In this document: one piece after another, positions 10,032-19,591 of the stretch | How positions within the stretch are numbered: position 1 is the stretch's first letter | Layout: every line of letters begins with the position of its first letter | Origin: Acinetobacter seifertii | GTDB taxonomy: Bacteria > Pseudomonadota > Gammaproteobacteria > Pseudomonadales > Moraxellaceae | Reading direction: 5' to 3' | NCBI RefSeq assembly: GCF_000368065.1 | Contig: NZ_KB851200.1 | Location: forward strand, 1,419,204 to 1,483,203 | DNA: 64,000 bases | Program-made: the position numbers and the translations under genes | The notes under the pieces: generated by a model | The model's database searches: none | Told to the model about the DNA's origin: nothing | The model's input: the letters and a program-made list of their open reading frames with translations, nothing else

Positions 10032-11195
10032 ATGACACAACCTTTAACCGTTTTAGGCGGCATTACTGCTGAACAATTCCTAACAGAATATTGGCAGAAA
10101 AAACCATTACTTGTGCGCAATGCCATGCCTGAAATTATTGGTATGTTAGAGCCAAATGATGTAAAAGAACTTGCTGTAGAAGATCATGTCAGTGCTCGTC
10201 TTATCCGTCAAAAAGATAAGAACCCAAATGAATGGCATTTAAAATCATCGCCGTTAACAAAAGGTGACTTTCAAAAACTCCCAAAACTATGGACGCTTTT
10301 AGTACAAGCAGTTGATCATTACTCATTTGATTTAGCCGAGTTATGGAAGAAGTTTCCTTTCATTCCCCAATGGCGTCGTGATGATATTATGGTTTCTTAT
10401 GCCCCTAAAGGTGGTTCAGTCGGAAAACATTTTGACTTTTATGACGTATTCTTAGTTCAGGGCCATGGCCACCGTTGTTGGCAACTCGGACAAATGTGTG
10501 ATGAAACTACTCAATTTGTACCCAATCAACCTTTAAAGCTTTTATCTGAAATCGATGTTCATTTTGATGAAGTTTTGGCTCCTGGAGACCTTTTATATGT
10601 TCCACCTGGATTATCTCACTATGGTGTTGCAGAAGATGAGTGTTTAACCTACTCATTTGGTTTTCGCATGTCTAATATTTCAGGCATGATCGATAGAATT
10701 AGCGATCAATTTGCTACCGATGAATTACTACAAAACCCAGTTGTAGATATTGCTCGGAAGAATATTTCTCAAGTTGGTGAAATTAATCCAGAAGAATTAG
10801 CTTATTTAAGAGATTTGGTTTTAGCTCAGTTGCAAAACTCATCAGTACTTGATGCTGCTATTATGGCCTACATGACTGAACCTAAATATCCAGACAATAT
10901 TCCAGAACCTGATGAAATTGAAATTGAAGATTTAAATGCTATTTTGTCAGAAGGCTATGAATTATTACTAGAACCTGCTTCTCGCCTGCTTTATAAAGAA
11001 CAAAATGGTGTTTTAAAGTTTTGGGGTAATGGAGAAGATTTACCAATTGTGGAATCTTTTGCCACTCAACTTAAAGCTATAGCTGACGGAAAAAGTGTTC
11101 CTTTCAATAACAAACTAAGCAGTTCGGATATTTTAGAGAATATTGTTCAATTATTAAATGATTCAATTATCATGCTTTTACCTCCTGCGGAATAA
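10032..11195 (+). CDS. roxA: Ribosomal protein L16 arginine hydroxylase (RoxA/YcfD)
   Basis: A 387-aa JmjC-type Fe(II)/2-oxoglutarate oxygenase; in E. coli YcfD hydroxylates Arg81 of ribosomal protein L16. The iron ligands are visible as H133 and D135 in GGSVGKHFDFYDVF and H196 in YVPPGLSHYGV, matching the H-x-D...H facial triad. A C-terminal winged-helix-like region follows, as in YcfD. A good terminator lies 20 bp after the stop codon. Confidence 0.88.
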   Translation: MTQPLTVLGGITAEQFLTEYWQKKPLLVRNAMPEIIGMLEPNDVKELAVEDHVSARLIRQKDKNPNEWHLKSSPLTKGDFQKLPKLWTLLVQAVDHYSFDLAELWKKFPFIPQWRRDDIMVSYAPKGGSVGKHFDFYDVFLVQGHGHRCWQLGQMCDETTQFVPNQPLKLLSEIDVHFDEVLAPGDLLYVPPGLSHYGVAEDECLTYSFGFRMSNISGMIDRISDQFATDELLQNPVVDIARKNISQVGEINPEELAYLRDLVLAQLQNSSVLDAAIMAYMTEPKYPDNIPEPDEIEIEDLNAILSEGYELLLEPASRLLYKEQNGVLKFWGNGEDLPIVESFATQLKAIADGKSVPFNNKLSSSDILENIVQLLNDSIIMLLPPAE

Positions 11196-11214
11196 TATTA
11201 GCTAATCATCACGA

Positions 11215-11246
11215 AAGGAGAAATTTATAAATTTCTCCTTTTTTCT
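11215..11246 (+). terminator. Rho-independent terminator of roxA
   Basis: AAGGAGAAATT / AATTTCTCCTT stem with a short loop, then a T-run. Confidence 0.88.
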
Positions 11247-11555
11247 TTTATAAATACATGTTTAAATATACCATTCTTTAAACCCATGTTTATGGTTATT
11301 CGTTTATGGTATAAATCAATCTTGCTAAGTGAAAAAATGATCTATTACAGACTTTGTAAAATATAGAAATTTTTTTTAATAAATATAAAATTTATATTTA
11401 GAGCATTTGGCTTTATATCTTTTATTGTTTTCAAAAAACGTATTTTTTTCTATCAATAACAATCAATACAATGTAAAATTGCGCGTTCGTGCTTTTTATT
11501 TATGCATTCCACCATTTAGGCTAAGAGCAAAATATTTGTGTGAGGCTATCAAAAC
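11247..11555. other. AT-rich intergenic region upstream of a tetR gene
   Basis: About 310 bp with no convincing gene. It contains an inverted repeat TATACCAT (11267-11274) / ATGGTATA (11306-11313), which could be a regulator site, and very AT-rich sequence after it. A GAGG-type ribosome binding site precedes the tetR ATG at 11556. Confidence 0.6.
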
Positions 11556-12122
11556 ATGTCAAAAAAAGATGACATCATTACCACTGCTTTAAGACTTTTT
11601 AACTCATATAGTTATAATTCTATAGGAGTAGATCGTATCATCAGTGAGTCTGGTGTAGCAAAAATGACATTTTATAAATACTTTCCTTCAAAAGAGAAAC
11701 TTATTGAAGAGTGTTTATTGTTGAGAAACTCACTTTTGCAAAATTCTCTTACTGCTGCTATTTCCCACGAAGATGAAAACAATCCATTAGCTCGTATTAA
11801 AGCAATATTTTTATGGTATTCAAATTGGTTTAATAGTGATGATTTTAATGGGTGTATGTTTCAAAAAGCCCTAGAAGAAGTATTAAAACAGTACCCTTCT
11901 ACTCACCAACCTGCAACCTTATATAAAATATGGTTGACCCAGCTAATGCAAGACCTTCTTATTGAACTTAAAATTGAAGAGTCCCGCCCTTTAGCTTTAC
12001 TTCTAGTCAATATTTTAGAAGGTATGACCATTCAAGCTCAAGTTGAACATGGTTCAGTAAAAATTTATGACTACTGGAAACGTGTGGAGAGATTAATTGA
12101 GTTTGAAAAAACTGCACATTAA
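11556..12122 (+). CDS. TetR/AcrR-family transcriptional regulator
   Basis: A 188-aa TetR-type regulator. The N-terminal helix-turn-helix is clear (MSKKDDIITTALRLFN, then GVDRIISESGVAKMTFYKYFPSKEKLI), followed by a ligand-binding domain with WYSNWFNSDDFNGCMFQKAL, typical of the subfamily whose C-terminal domain contains the F-x-GC motif. It has a paralogue at 63539. The gene stands alone: no target gene lies beside it, only two palindromes about 100-140 bp downstream of its stop codon. The ligand is unknown. Confidence 0.88.
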   Translation: MSKKDDIITTALRLFNSYSYNSIGVDRIISESGVAKMTFYKYFPSKEKLIEECLLLRNSLLQNSLTAAISHEDENNPLARIKAIFLWYSNWFNSDDFNGCMFQKALEEVLKQYPSTHQPATLYKIWLTQLMQDLLIELKIEESRPLALLLVNILEGMTIQAQVEHGSVKIYDYWKRVERLIEFEKTAH

Positions 12123-12596
12123 AAAATAAAGCGTGATATTATTCTTCTTATGTTGTTGAATCTTCTTCTTATTCATCACGCTGCGTCTGAAAGTCATTCT
12201 AGTTTAGAGTTAGACTTCTTTTTGGAATAAGATTCCAAACCAGAATATACAGACCTGTCTGTACACGATCCATTATATCTTTAAAAAGTAAAAACTCAAT
12301 CTTTTTTTATCGACTTTTTTGACATAAATCAGAATTAACTATTGATGAGAGTTAAAACAAGGATTGTTTACTTCAACTTTGTTTCATTTATACTTAACAA
12401 TTACGCTTCTCACACAACGCAACACTTTTGACACAAAACAACTACAAATTCTTGTTTTACCTTAATAATGCTATATATTTATCAATTACACTTATAAACC
12501 TTTTCAACAAAAACAATTGGATTGATTAGTTTTGCTACATTCATTTCTGCAAGATCAATCTATACTATGCCGGCCATATTGATATAGGTATAAAGT
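12123..12596. promoter_or_regulatory. Intergenic region with two tight palindromes (candidate operators)
   Basis: No gene is visible over 474 bp. Two dyads stand out: TTTGGAAT-AAG-ATTCCAAA at 12221-12239 and TACAGAC-CT-GTCTGTA at 12248-12263, only 8 bp apart. Both have the size of TetR-type operators. AGCGTGAT / ATCACGCT arms about 36 bp apart near 12129-12180 may form a looser hairpin after tetR. The rest is AT-rich leader of the downstream arsR-type gene. Confidence 0.55.
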
Positions 12597-12905
12597 ATGA
12601 AAGATGGACTCCAAATTGAAGAAATGAAAAATGCGGCTGATTCTGTCGTAGGAACATTAAAGTCTTTAGCTAACACTGACCGTTTATTAATTTTATGTCA
12701 CTTAGCTCATGAGGAGTTGAATGTCTCTCAGATCGAAGACAAAACACAAATTACCCAGCCCACCCTTTCACAACAATTGATGATGTTACGTAAAAGTGAT
12801 GTTGTTTCAACCCGTCGTGATGGCAAACAAATTTTCTACTCTATAAAGGATGATAAGATGCATTCAATTTTAAATATGCTTTATCAGTTATATTGCATAA
12901 AGTAA
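12597..12905 (+). CDS. ArsR-family regulator with a BigR/SqrR-like cysteine pair
   Basis: A 102-aa winged-helix repressor. The ArsR core is LKSLANTDRLLILCHL, then QITQPTLSQQLMMLRKSDVVSTRRDGKQIFYSI. The only cysteines are C34 and C100, 66 residues apart, the same spacing as C41/C107 of SqrR and C42/C108 of BigR, which sense persulfides by forming a tetrasulfide link. Classical ArsR metal motifs (ELCVCDL) are absent. A BigR-type sensor is known in A. baumannii. No persulfide dioxygenase or sulfur transporter is adjacent here, so the sensing role is inference. Confidence 0.75.
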   Translation: MKDGLQIEEMKNAADSVVGTLKSLANTDRLLILCHLAHEELNVSQIEDKTQITQPTLSQQLMMLRKSDVVSTRRDGKQIFYSIKDDKMHSILNMLYQLYCIK

Positions 12906-13330
12906 CTGATCTGCACTTATAAAATTATAATAATATTAATGTATTTCCTGAAATATGCGATTTTTCAACTTGGTAGCGGGTGTAGTTGTTCCAGCAAAGA
13001 GGATTGAAAATTCGCGTAGTTTTTCTAGTATTCAAATCTATTGAAAACAAAAATAATCTCTTCTATTTCTTTTTACATCTTTTATCTTCAACCATTCATT
13101 TACTAAATAGCCAAGTCTACATAATTGGTTTATTGATTGTAATGTAAGCAAAACATCTTTCTTGGCACTTTAATAATATTATTTTAATATTTTAAAAACA
13201 TATACTTAATATTACCATAGCTTATAAACCCAATTAGTTGCTATAAAAAAGCTTAAGATTCCGATCACTTAAGTATAAAATACTCCGCTTGTTCAACCTT
13301 TAGCCACGAATAGGTTAATAAGGCCTTTAT
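12906..13330. other. Intergenic region upstream of sstT with a long-armed hairpin
   Basis: No gene visible over 425 bp. Near-complementary 12-base arms GCGATTTTTCAA (about 12958-12969) and TTGAAAATTCGC (about 13003-13014), with one mismatch, enclose a less AT-rich 33-base interior. The interior includes GCGGGTGTAGTT (12976-12987), which resembles a tRNA-Gly 5' end. It could be a structured RNA or relic. The remainder is AT-rich promoter DNA. Confidence 0.4.
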
Positions 13331-14533
13331 ATGCTTGAATTCTTTTCTCGATTAAGCTTAGTCACCAAAATTATTATTGCGATTGTTTTAGGGATAGGCG
13401 TTGCACTATTATTTCCAAACGTTACACCCTATCTAAGCTTGTTTGGTGAACTGTTCATTAAAGCATTGAAATCAGTTGCTCCTATTTTAGTTTTTGTATT
13501 GGTTCTTTCTTCTATTGCCAATTTCCAAGTAGGTCATAGTGCAAATTTACGTCCAGTCTTATTACTTTATGTTGTGGGCATGCTATTAGCTGCTTTTAGT
13601 GCTGTAGTTGCTAGCTTGTCTTTTCCAAGTACGCTTTATCTCAATAGCGTTAGCCATAACAATTTACAAGCCCCTGGAAGCCTCGCAGACATATTAAAGA
13701 ACTTGCTTTTAAGCTTTATTGCAAACCCTGTTCAAGCAATTAGTGAAGCGAATTTTATTGGTATTTTGGCGTGGGCTATTGGTCTTGGCTTAGCAATGCG
13801 TCATAGTTCGGAAACAACCAAACAAGTCATGCATGATGTTTCACATGCAGTGAGTGCCATTATTCATAAAGTAATTGCATTTGCACCTGTAGGTATTTTC
13901 GGTTTAGTAGCTGTGACTTTTGCCGATGCTGGTTTAGCAACACTCGAAAGTTATGCGCACTTATTAGCAATCCTATTAGGAACAATGTTATTTGTTGCTC
14001 TTGTAGTTAATCCAATTTTAGTAGGTTTAACAATTCGTGGTAACCCATACCCACTCGTTTTTAAATGCTTAAAAGAAAGTGGTATTACGGCATTCTTTAC
14101 ACGTAGTTCAGCAGCTAACATTCCGGTTAACCTCGATTTAGCTGAGCGTTTAGGCGTTAACCCATCTACTGCAAGCGTTTCTATTCCTTTAGGTGCTACT
14201 GTTAACATGGCCGGTGCAGCTGTGACCATCACAGTACTCACGTTAGCAACTGTACACACATTAGGAATTCATGTTGATTTAGCAACTATGATTATTTTAT
14301 CAGTAGTCGCTACAGTTTCAGCATGTGGAGCATCTGGTGTTGCAGGCGGTTCACTACTTTTAATTCCAGTAGCTTGTAGTTTATTTGGTATTTCATCAGA
14401 AATTGCAATGCAAGTTGTTGCGGTAGGTATGATTATTAGTGTATTACAAGATTCAACGGAAACGGCTCTTAACTCATCTACTGATGTTTTATTTACAGCC
14501 GCAGTTGATATTCGCTCCAAACAAACCTCTTAG
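13331..14533 (+). CDS. sstT: Serine/threonine:sodium symporter SstT
   Basis: A 400-aa member of the dicarboxylate/amino acid:cation symporter (DAACS) family, an inner-membrane transporter taking up Ser and Thr with sodium. It starts [21 protein letters not shown] and shows many membrane segments, the serine-rich re-entrant loop region [22 protein letters not shown], and the second loop [19 protein letters not shown]; length and motifs match SstT. It is the first of three close genes (sstT, yoaK-like, DUF2058) with gaps of 5 and 3 bp, so probably one operon. Confidence 0.92.
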   Translation: MLEFFSRLSLVTKIIIAIVLGIGVALLFPNVTPYLSLFGELFIKALKSVAPILVFVLVLSSIANFQVGHSANLRPVLLLYVVGMLLAAFSAVVASLSFPSTLYLNSVSHNNLQAPGSLADILKNLLLSFIANPVQAISEANFIGILAWAIGLGLAMRHSSETTKQVMHDVSHAVSAIIHKVIAFAPVGIFGLVAVTFADAGLATLESYAHLLAILLGTMLFVALVVNPILVGLTIRGNPYPLVFKCLKESGITAFFTRSSAANIPVNLDLAERLGVNPSTASVSIPLGATVNMAGAAVTITVLTLATVHTLGIHVDLATMIILSVVATVSACGASGVAGGSLLLIPVACSLFGISSEIAMQVVAVGMIISVLQDSTETALNSSTDVLFTAAVDIRSKQTS

Positions 14534-14538
14534 AGAAC

Positions 14539-15217
14539 ATGCCATTTCAACGTTTACCAAACTGGTTCCAAATTGGTGCCTTCTTACTGGCAATAAATGC
14601 CGGAATGATTAATGTATTAGGGCTAATCACCCTTTTACATCAGTCAGTTTCGCATATGACAGGTAATGTCAGTATGCTAGCGATGAGTTTGGTAAACTGG
14701 CAATTTGAACACATCATATATTTAGTACTTGTTATACTGTGTTATGTATGTGGATCATTTTATAGTGGCTTTATTTTAGGTAACAGTCATTTTAAATTAG
14801 GCCGTCGATATGGCCTTCCTTTAAGCTTAGTTGCTCTCTTTATTTTTCTATGTTGGCTATTACTCCCTTATTTTCCCAAATATGGATTATTATGGGCTTG
14901 TGTCGCCATGGGATTACAAAAATGCCATGGTCAGCCATTACAAAGGTACTATTATCCGGACCACTCATTTATCAGGTGTTTTGACAGACCTTGGTCTTGC
15001 TCTTGGTTACATGGCACGTGGTTTAAAAGTTGAAAACCGTCGTATAATTTTGCATCTACTTATTTTTTCAGGTTTTCTGCTTGGTGGTATAATTGCTGCT
15101 TTAGTTCACCCCTACTTGAAATTGCAAGCATTTTTGCTTCCAGCAATTTTGAGTTTAACTCTCAGTATCTCGTATTGGGTTGTTTATTTTCACAGTTCTT
15201 CTTCAAATTCGGATTAA
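14539..15217 (+). pseudogene. YoaK/DUF1275 family membrane protein, frameshifted at an A-run
   Basis: A DUF1275 integral membrane protein split by one extra base. The first part runs to GLLWACVAMGLQ. The expected family continuation QNAMVSHYKGTIIRTTHLSG is present in the -1 frame. The shift falls in the A5 run at 14918-14922; removing one A restores a continuous protein of about 225 aa to the stop at 15217. As written, the first frame ends at 15033 after unrelated residues. It may be a true mutation, a slippage-variable tract, or a sequencing error. Confidence 0.88.
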
Positions 15218-15220
15218 GTC

Positions 15221-15757
15221 ATGGTTAAAAATGCCTTACAAGCTCAGTTACTCAAAGCTGGTTTAGTTGATAATAAAAAAGCGAAAAAGCTAACCAAACA
15301 AGCTCAACACGAGCAACGTACAGGCCAAAGTAATGAGGCAGAAATTAAGGCAAATATTGAAAAAGCTCAAAAAGAGAAACTAGCAAAAGATCAAGCTCTA
15401 AATTTAGAAAAACAGCAACAACTTGAAGAAAAAGCATTGAAAGCTTCAATCATTCAAATGATTAAGCAACATAAAATTACTGATTTTGCTGGCGATGTCG
15501 CTTATCAATTTATTGATGAAAATAAAGTTAAAAAAGTCTACCTATCTCAGCAAGTCTATAATGCCCTTGTAACAGGAAGCTTAGTGATTGCTAAAGATCA
15601 AGATCAGTATGCTTACCTTCCAAAGGCTTTAGCTGAAAAGATTGATCAAAAGATGCAAGGCTTTATTTTGATTAATAATGCAGAGAAAAATGAACAAACC
15701 ACCGACGAAGAAGATCCATACGCAGCGTATGTTATTCCAGATGACTTAATGTGGTAA
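15221..15757 (+). CDS. DUF2058 family protein (YaiL-like)
   Basis: A 178-aa protein of the DUF2058 family. The N-terminus MVKNALQAQLLKAGLVDNKKAKK is the family signature and is followed by a long charged, probably coiled-coil helix (about residues 20-75, rich in K, E and Q) and a compact C-terminal domain ending ...PYAAYVIPDDLMW. In E. coli YaiL is described as a nucleoprotein or polynucleotide-associated protein, with no firm function. It starts 3 bp after the YoaK frame ends and is followed by a terminator. Confidence 0.85.
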   Translation: MVKNALQAQLLKAGLVDNKKAKKLTKQAQHEQRTGQSNEAEIKANIEKAQKEKLAKDQALNLEKQQQLEEKALKASIIQMIKQHKITDFAGDVAYQFIDENKVKKVYLSQQVYNALVTGSLVIAKDQDQYAYLPKALAEKIDQKMQGFILINNAEKNEQTTDEEDPYAAYVIPDDLMW

Positions 15758-15764
15758 TTTTCTC

Positions 15765-15803
15765 AAGCCTTTATCAATTATGCGATAAAGGCTTATACTT
15801 TTT
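15765..15803 (+). terminator. Rho-independent terminator of the sstT operon
   Basis: AAGCCTTTATC / GATAAAGGCTT stem with an 8-nt loop, followed by ATACTTTTT. Confidence 0.85.
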
Positions 15804-16131
15804 AAATTAATTATTAATATTTTATCAATTATTAAAAAAAACTATAAAAATTACATTCTGGTCAAATTCATTCACCACTTCATCTATTATTATCGATATA
15901 ATGAATAAAACATTTTGTCTTTACCATGCCTTTTAGGCTTTTCCCGATTCCAACTTTATGTCTTGTCTAAATCATGTCAGTTTTAGCCAAAGATATAAAA
16001 CATAAACTTTGATGTGTTTTCACACATATCCGAAAGATCAACATCTTTGTCGAGCTTGATCTAACTGACTTTATTGCAAAATTAAATTGCGGAATTTTAA
16101 TAAACTAGCTGATGTATAAAGGTAGTCATTC
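15804..16131. other. Leader region of the ABC transporter gene
   Basis: About 330 bp of AT-rich sequence after the sstT-operon terminator. I see no gene, no riboswitch and no clear operator; it presumably holds the promoter of the ABC transporter gene. Confidence 0.5.
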
Positions 16132-17979
16132 ATGCTGAAGTGGTTTGAAAAACTTGTCGATCCTTATCCAACCAAAGGTCTGGATGAGCCCTTACCAACA
16201 CGCTTTTTCCCATTTGTTTGGCAAGCTACTGAAGGCGTACGTCCATACTTACTGCTTCTTGTTATCTGTACAGCGGGTGCAGCTACATTTGAAGCATTAC
16301 TCTTTTCAAAAATTGGACAACTTGTAGATTGGTTAAGTAAAAGTCAACCTGAAAGTTTTTTAAGCCAACATGCTTCAAATATCCTTATTTTAATAAGTGT
16401 CTTATTTGCTAATATTTTATTTGTTAATATTCAATCTATTATAAAACATCAGATTTTATATAGCACTTTTCCAATGCGCTTACGTTGGCGCTTTCACAAT
16501 CTTTTATTAAAACAAAGCCTAGATTTTTTCCATAATGATTTTGCAGGTCGCCTTTCAGCAAAGGTTATGCAAACAGCTTTAGCCATTCGCGAATTCTGGA
16601 TTATTCTGGGCGATATGTTGGCTTACGTCAGCATTTACTTTATTACTGTTAGTATTGTTCTTGGTGCAATTTCACCGACTTTACTTATTCCACTTATGGT
16701 TTGGTTGGGCTTATTTTTATTAAGTGCTTGGTTCTTTATTCCGCGTTTAAGTAAAGTGTCACAACAACAAGCCGATGCACGTGCCGTAATGACTGGCCGC
16801 GTAACTGACGCCTATACAAATATTCAAACAGTTAAACTATTTGCCCATGCGGGCCGTGAAAGCCAATACGCAAAAGCCTCAATGAAAGAGTTTATGACAA
16901 CGGTCTATGCGCAAATGCGTTTAGGTACTCTTTTTGAAGTTAGTATTAATATGCTTTCTGCTGTTTTATTTGTAGGCGTGATTGGTACAGCAGTTTGGTT
17001 ATGGACTCAAGGTTTAGCGGCTTTAGGTGTTATTGCTGCAACCACAGCCATGATTTTAAAACTTAATAGTATGGCTGAGTTTATGATGTGGCATATGTCC
17101 GCGTTATTTGAAAATGTTGGAACCATTCAAGATGGTATGCAAACACTCGGCAAAAAAATCAATATTCAAGACAAAGCAGAAGCAAAACCACTTGCAGTAA
17201 AACAAGGTGAAATCGTATTTAAAGATGTCACTTTTGCCTACAACAATAAAAATGTCATTGATCACTTTAATCTACATATTAAAGCAGGTGAAAAGATCGG
17301 TATTGTTGGGCGCTCAGGTGCAGGTAAGTCTACTCTCATCCAATTACTTTTACACTTCTATCATCTTAAAGAAGGTGCAATTTTAATTGATGGACAAAAT
17401 ATTGAAGATGTTACACAAGATAGTTTGAGAGCGAATATTGCTTTAGTTACTCAAGACACGTCCCTCCTACATCGCTCAGTTGCCGAGAACATTAAATATG
17501 GTCGTCCAGATGCAACTGATCACGATATGCAAAGTGCTGTTCATAAAGCTAAAGCAGCCGAGTTTATTCCCCAGCTTGTAGACCTAAAGGGTCGTTCTGG
17601 TTATGAAGCACAAGTTGGTGAACGTGGTGTCAAACTTTCAGGCGGTCAAAGACAACGTATCGCTATTGCACGTGTTTTCCTAAAAGATGCACCAATTTTA
17701 ATATTAGATGAAGCAACAAGTGCACTAGACTCTGAAGTTGAAGCAGCCATTCAGTCTAGTTTAAATGACCTGATGGTTGATAAAACGGTTATTGCTATTG
17801 CTCACCGTTTGTCTACCATTGCTCAAATGGACCGTTTAATTGTTCTTGATGAAGGTAAAATTGCAGAGCAAGGTACACATGAAGAATTAATTGCCAAAAA
17901 TGGTATATACGCACAATTATGGAAACGTCAAACTGGTGGCTTTCTTATTGAGCAAAAAGTAGTACAGGGTCAAGATTAA
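16132..17979 (+). CDS. ABC exporter with fused membrane and ATPase domains
   Basis: A 615-aa half-transporter. Six membrane segments lie in about residues 35-320, then a complete nucleotide-binding domain: Walker A GIVGRSGAGKST, Q-loop ALVTQDTSLL, signature LSGGQRQR, Walker B ILILDEATSALD and the H-loop AIAHRLSTIA. It would act as a homodimer exporting an unidentified, probably hydrophobic, substrate; MsbA-like lipid flippases and heavy-metal or drug exporters share this layout. Its stop codon overlaps the MaoC start by one base, so the two are translationally coupled, though no functional link is obvious. Confidence 0.9.
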   Translation: MLKWFEKLVDPYPTKGLDEPLPTRFFPFVWQATEGVRPYLLLLVICTAGAATFEALLFSKIGQLVDWLSKSQPESFLSQHASNILILISVLFANILFVNIQSIIKHQILYSTFPMRLRWRFHNLLLKQSLDFFHNDFAGRLSAKVMQTALAIREFWIILGDMLAYVSIYFITVSIVLGAISPTLLIPLMVWLGLFLLSAWFFIPRLSKVSQQQADARAVMTGRVTDAYTNIQTVKLFAHAGRESQYAKASMKEFMTTVYAQMRLGTLFEVSINMLSAVLFVGVIGTAVWLWTQGLAALGVIAATTAMILKLNSMAEFMMWHMSALFENVGTIQDGMQTLGKKINIQDKAEAKPLAVKQGEIVFKDVTFAYNNKNVIDHFNLHIKAGEKIGIVGRSGAGKSTLIQLLLHFYHLKEGAILIDGQNIEDVTQDSLRANIALVTQDTSLLHRSVAENIKYGRPDATDHDMQSAVHKAKAAEFIPQLVDLKGRSGYEAQVGERGVKLSGGQRQRIAIARVFLKDAPILILDEATSALDSEVEAAIQSSLNDLMVDKTVIAIAHRLSTIAQMDRLIVLDEGKIAEQGTHEELIAKNGIYAQLWKRQTGGFLIEQKVVQGQD

Positions 17980-18419
17980 TGCTTTATTTAGAAGATTTAA
18001 AAGTTGGTGATCGTTTTATTAGTCGTGAATATGAAATTACACTAGATGAAATTAAACAGTTTGCAAGCCAGTATGACCCCCAACCTTTTCATACAAATGA
18101 AGAGCTAGCCAAAGAAGACCCTATCTTTAAAGGTATTGCCGCTAGTGGGTGGCATACTTCTGCAATTACGATGCGCTTATGGACAGAGTGTATGCCAATT
18201 CATGGCGGACTAGTGGGTTCAGAGTCTAGTCTGCGGTGGCCACGTCCAACACGACCAGGTGATCGTATTCATGTTGAAGCTGAAATTTCCGCCAATACAC
18301 CATCCAAAACAAAATTGGATCGTGGTATTGTAAGTTACGTTACACAAGCCTTAAATCAACATGGGGATGTTTTACTTATTTCGACGACAAAAATCGTTGT
18401 CTTTAAAAAGAATGTTTAA
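17979..18419 (+). CDS. MaoC-like (R)-hydratase family protein
   Basis: A 146-aa single hot-dog-fold protein. The hydratase motif is visible as YDPQPFHTNEELAKEDPIFKGIAASGWHTSAI, where the Asp and His are the catalytic pair of (R)-specific enoyl-CoA hydratases. Likely acts on a CoA or ACP thioester in fatty acid metabolism; the substrate cannot be told from sequence. It overlaps the ABC exporter by one base and precedes an AraC-type regulator gene. Confidence 0.85.
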   Translation: MLYLEDLKVGDRFISREYEITLDEIKQFASQYDPQPFHTNEELAKEDPIFKGIAASGWHTSAITMRLWTECMPIHGGLVGSESSLRWPRPTRPGDRIHVEAEISANTPSKTKLDRGIVSYVTQALNQHGDVLLISTTKIVVFKKNV

Positions 18420-18527
18420 TGAATCGTTGATATGATTGTCTAACAGTTTTTATAAACTCAAATTATATTTCATGACAAGATGTGTAAGAAATGCACGTAG
18501 AGAATTGATGAGAGCAACGGAACGCAT

Positions 18528-19553
18528 ATGAAAATTACCTCAGCTCGTCAAGATCAAGGTATTCCAGGAGTCTATGGCTTATTGCTTTTAGATGTTGTTT
18601 CACGTTGGGGATACAACGATGAGACTTTATTTGCTCCTTTTTATCTTACTAGTGAGCAATTGGCAGATCCTGAGTATCGTATTTCAACACCTGTAGCAAA
18701 TGAACTGGTTAAACATGCCTTAAATCTCACTGGTGAAAGTACATTGGGGTATCATATTGGCACCCAAATGCGTATTTCGATTCATGGATTTATTGGTTAC
18801 GCAATAATGACAGCAAAGGATATTACAGAAGCGATTGCTCTTGCTGCTCGTTTTATCCAGTTACGCTTACCCTTCCTACAACTCTATTTTTCTACATTTG
18901 GCCCCAAAGCCACATTACAGTTGCAATGTGATATTGAATTAGAGCCACTTCGCACCGAAATTGTTTTAGGCTTAACGATTGGCATCATGACGATGGCAAA
19001 AGCAATGACAGGTATCGAAGATTTAGCAGGTGATGTTGATTTAGACTTTCCTGAACCAGCAGGCTTTGATAAATATAAAAGTAAATTAAGCAGCACTATT
19101 CGTTTTAATCAACCTCATTTAATTTCTAGCTTTGATAAAAAATATTTAGGTCTTAAATTAATTAATTCAGATCCAATCGCCAGTCAAATCGCCATTAATC
19201 AATGTGAAGCGGAACTATCAGCTTTAGGCGAACGTCGCCGTTTGGCAATGCGCGTACGTGATATTTTAAGTAATTCTGAACAACATTACTTAAGCATAGA
19301 AAATGTAGCAGAATACCTACATATGTCGGATCGTACTTTAAAACGACAGTTGGCTGCTGAAGGAACATCATTTTCAACATTAGTAGATGAAGTCAGATAT
19401 CGTCATGCGACTTCATTACTTTCACGTACAGATTATAGTCTTGAACAAATTGCGGATGAACTTGGTTACTCCGATGTCGCAAATTTCAGCCGTGCTTTTA
19501 AACGCTGGAGTGGCCGTAGTCCAAGCAACTGGCGCAAAGACCCCTATTTATAA
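18528..19553 (+). CDS. AraC-family regulator with an Arabinose_bd-type N-terminal domain
   Basis: A 341-aa regulator. The N-terminal half resembles the Arabinose_bd (PF12625) sensor found in OruR- and ArgR-like regulators (LGYHIGTQMRISIHGFIGYAIMTA). The C-terminal AraC DNA-binding domain has two helix-turn-helix units: ENVAEYLHMSDRTLKRQLAAEG and EQIADELGYSDVANFSRAFKRW, ending RSPSNWRK. A CGGAAC ribosome binding site precedes ATG 18528. Regulators of this type often control amino acid or fatty acid catabolism; the target here is unknown. Confidence 0.88.
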   Translation: MKITSARQDQGIPGVYGLLLLDVVSRWGYNDETLFAPFYLTSEQLADPEYRISTPVANELVKHALNLTGESTLGYHIGTQMRISIHGFIGYAIMTAKDITEAIALAARFIQLRLPFLQLYFSTFGPKATLQLQCDIELEPLRTEIVLGLTIGIMTMAKAMTGIEDLAGDVDLDFPEPAGFDKYKSKLSSTIRFNQPHLISSFDKKYLGLKLINSDPIASQIAINQCEAELSALGERRRLAMRVRDILSNSEQHYLSIENVAEYLHMSDRTLKRQLAAEGTSFSTLVDEVRYRHATSLLSRTDYSLEQIADELGYSDVANFSRAFKRWSGRSPSNWRKDPYL

Positions 19554-19591
19554 TGTTATTAAAATATTGGACACAAGCTTAAGGAGTTGTC

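Noticed and set aside
14831..15217. Separate 128-aa gene
   Set aside because: It is the 3' part of the frameshifted YoaK gene, joined by motif order.
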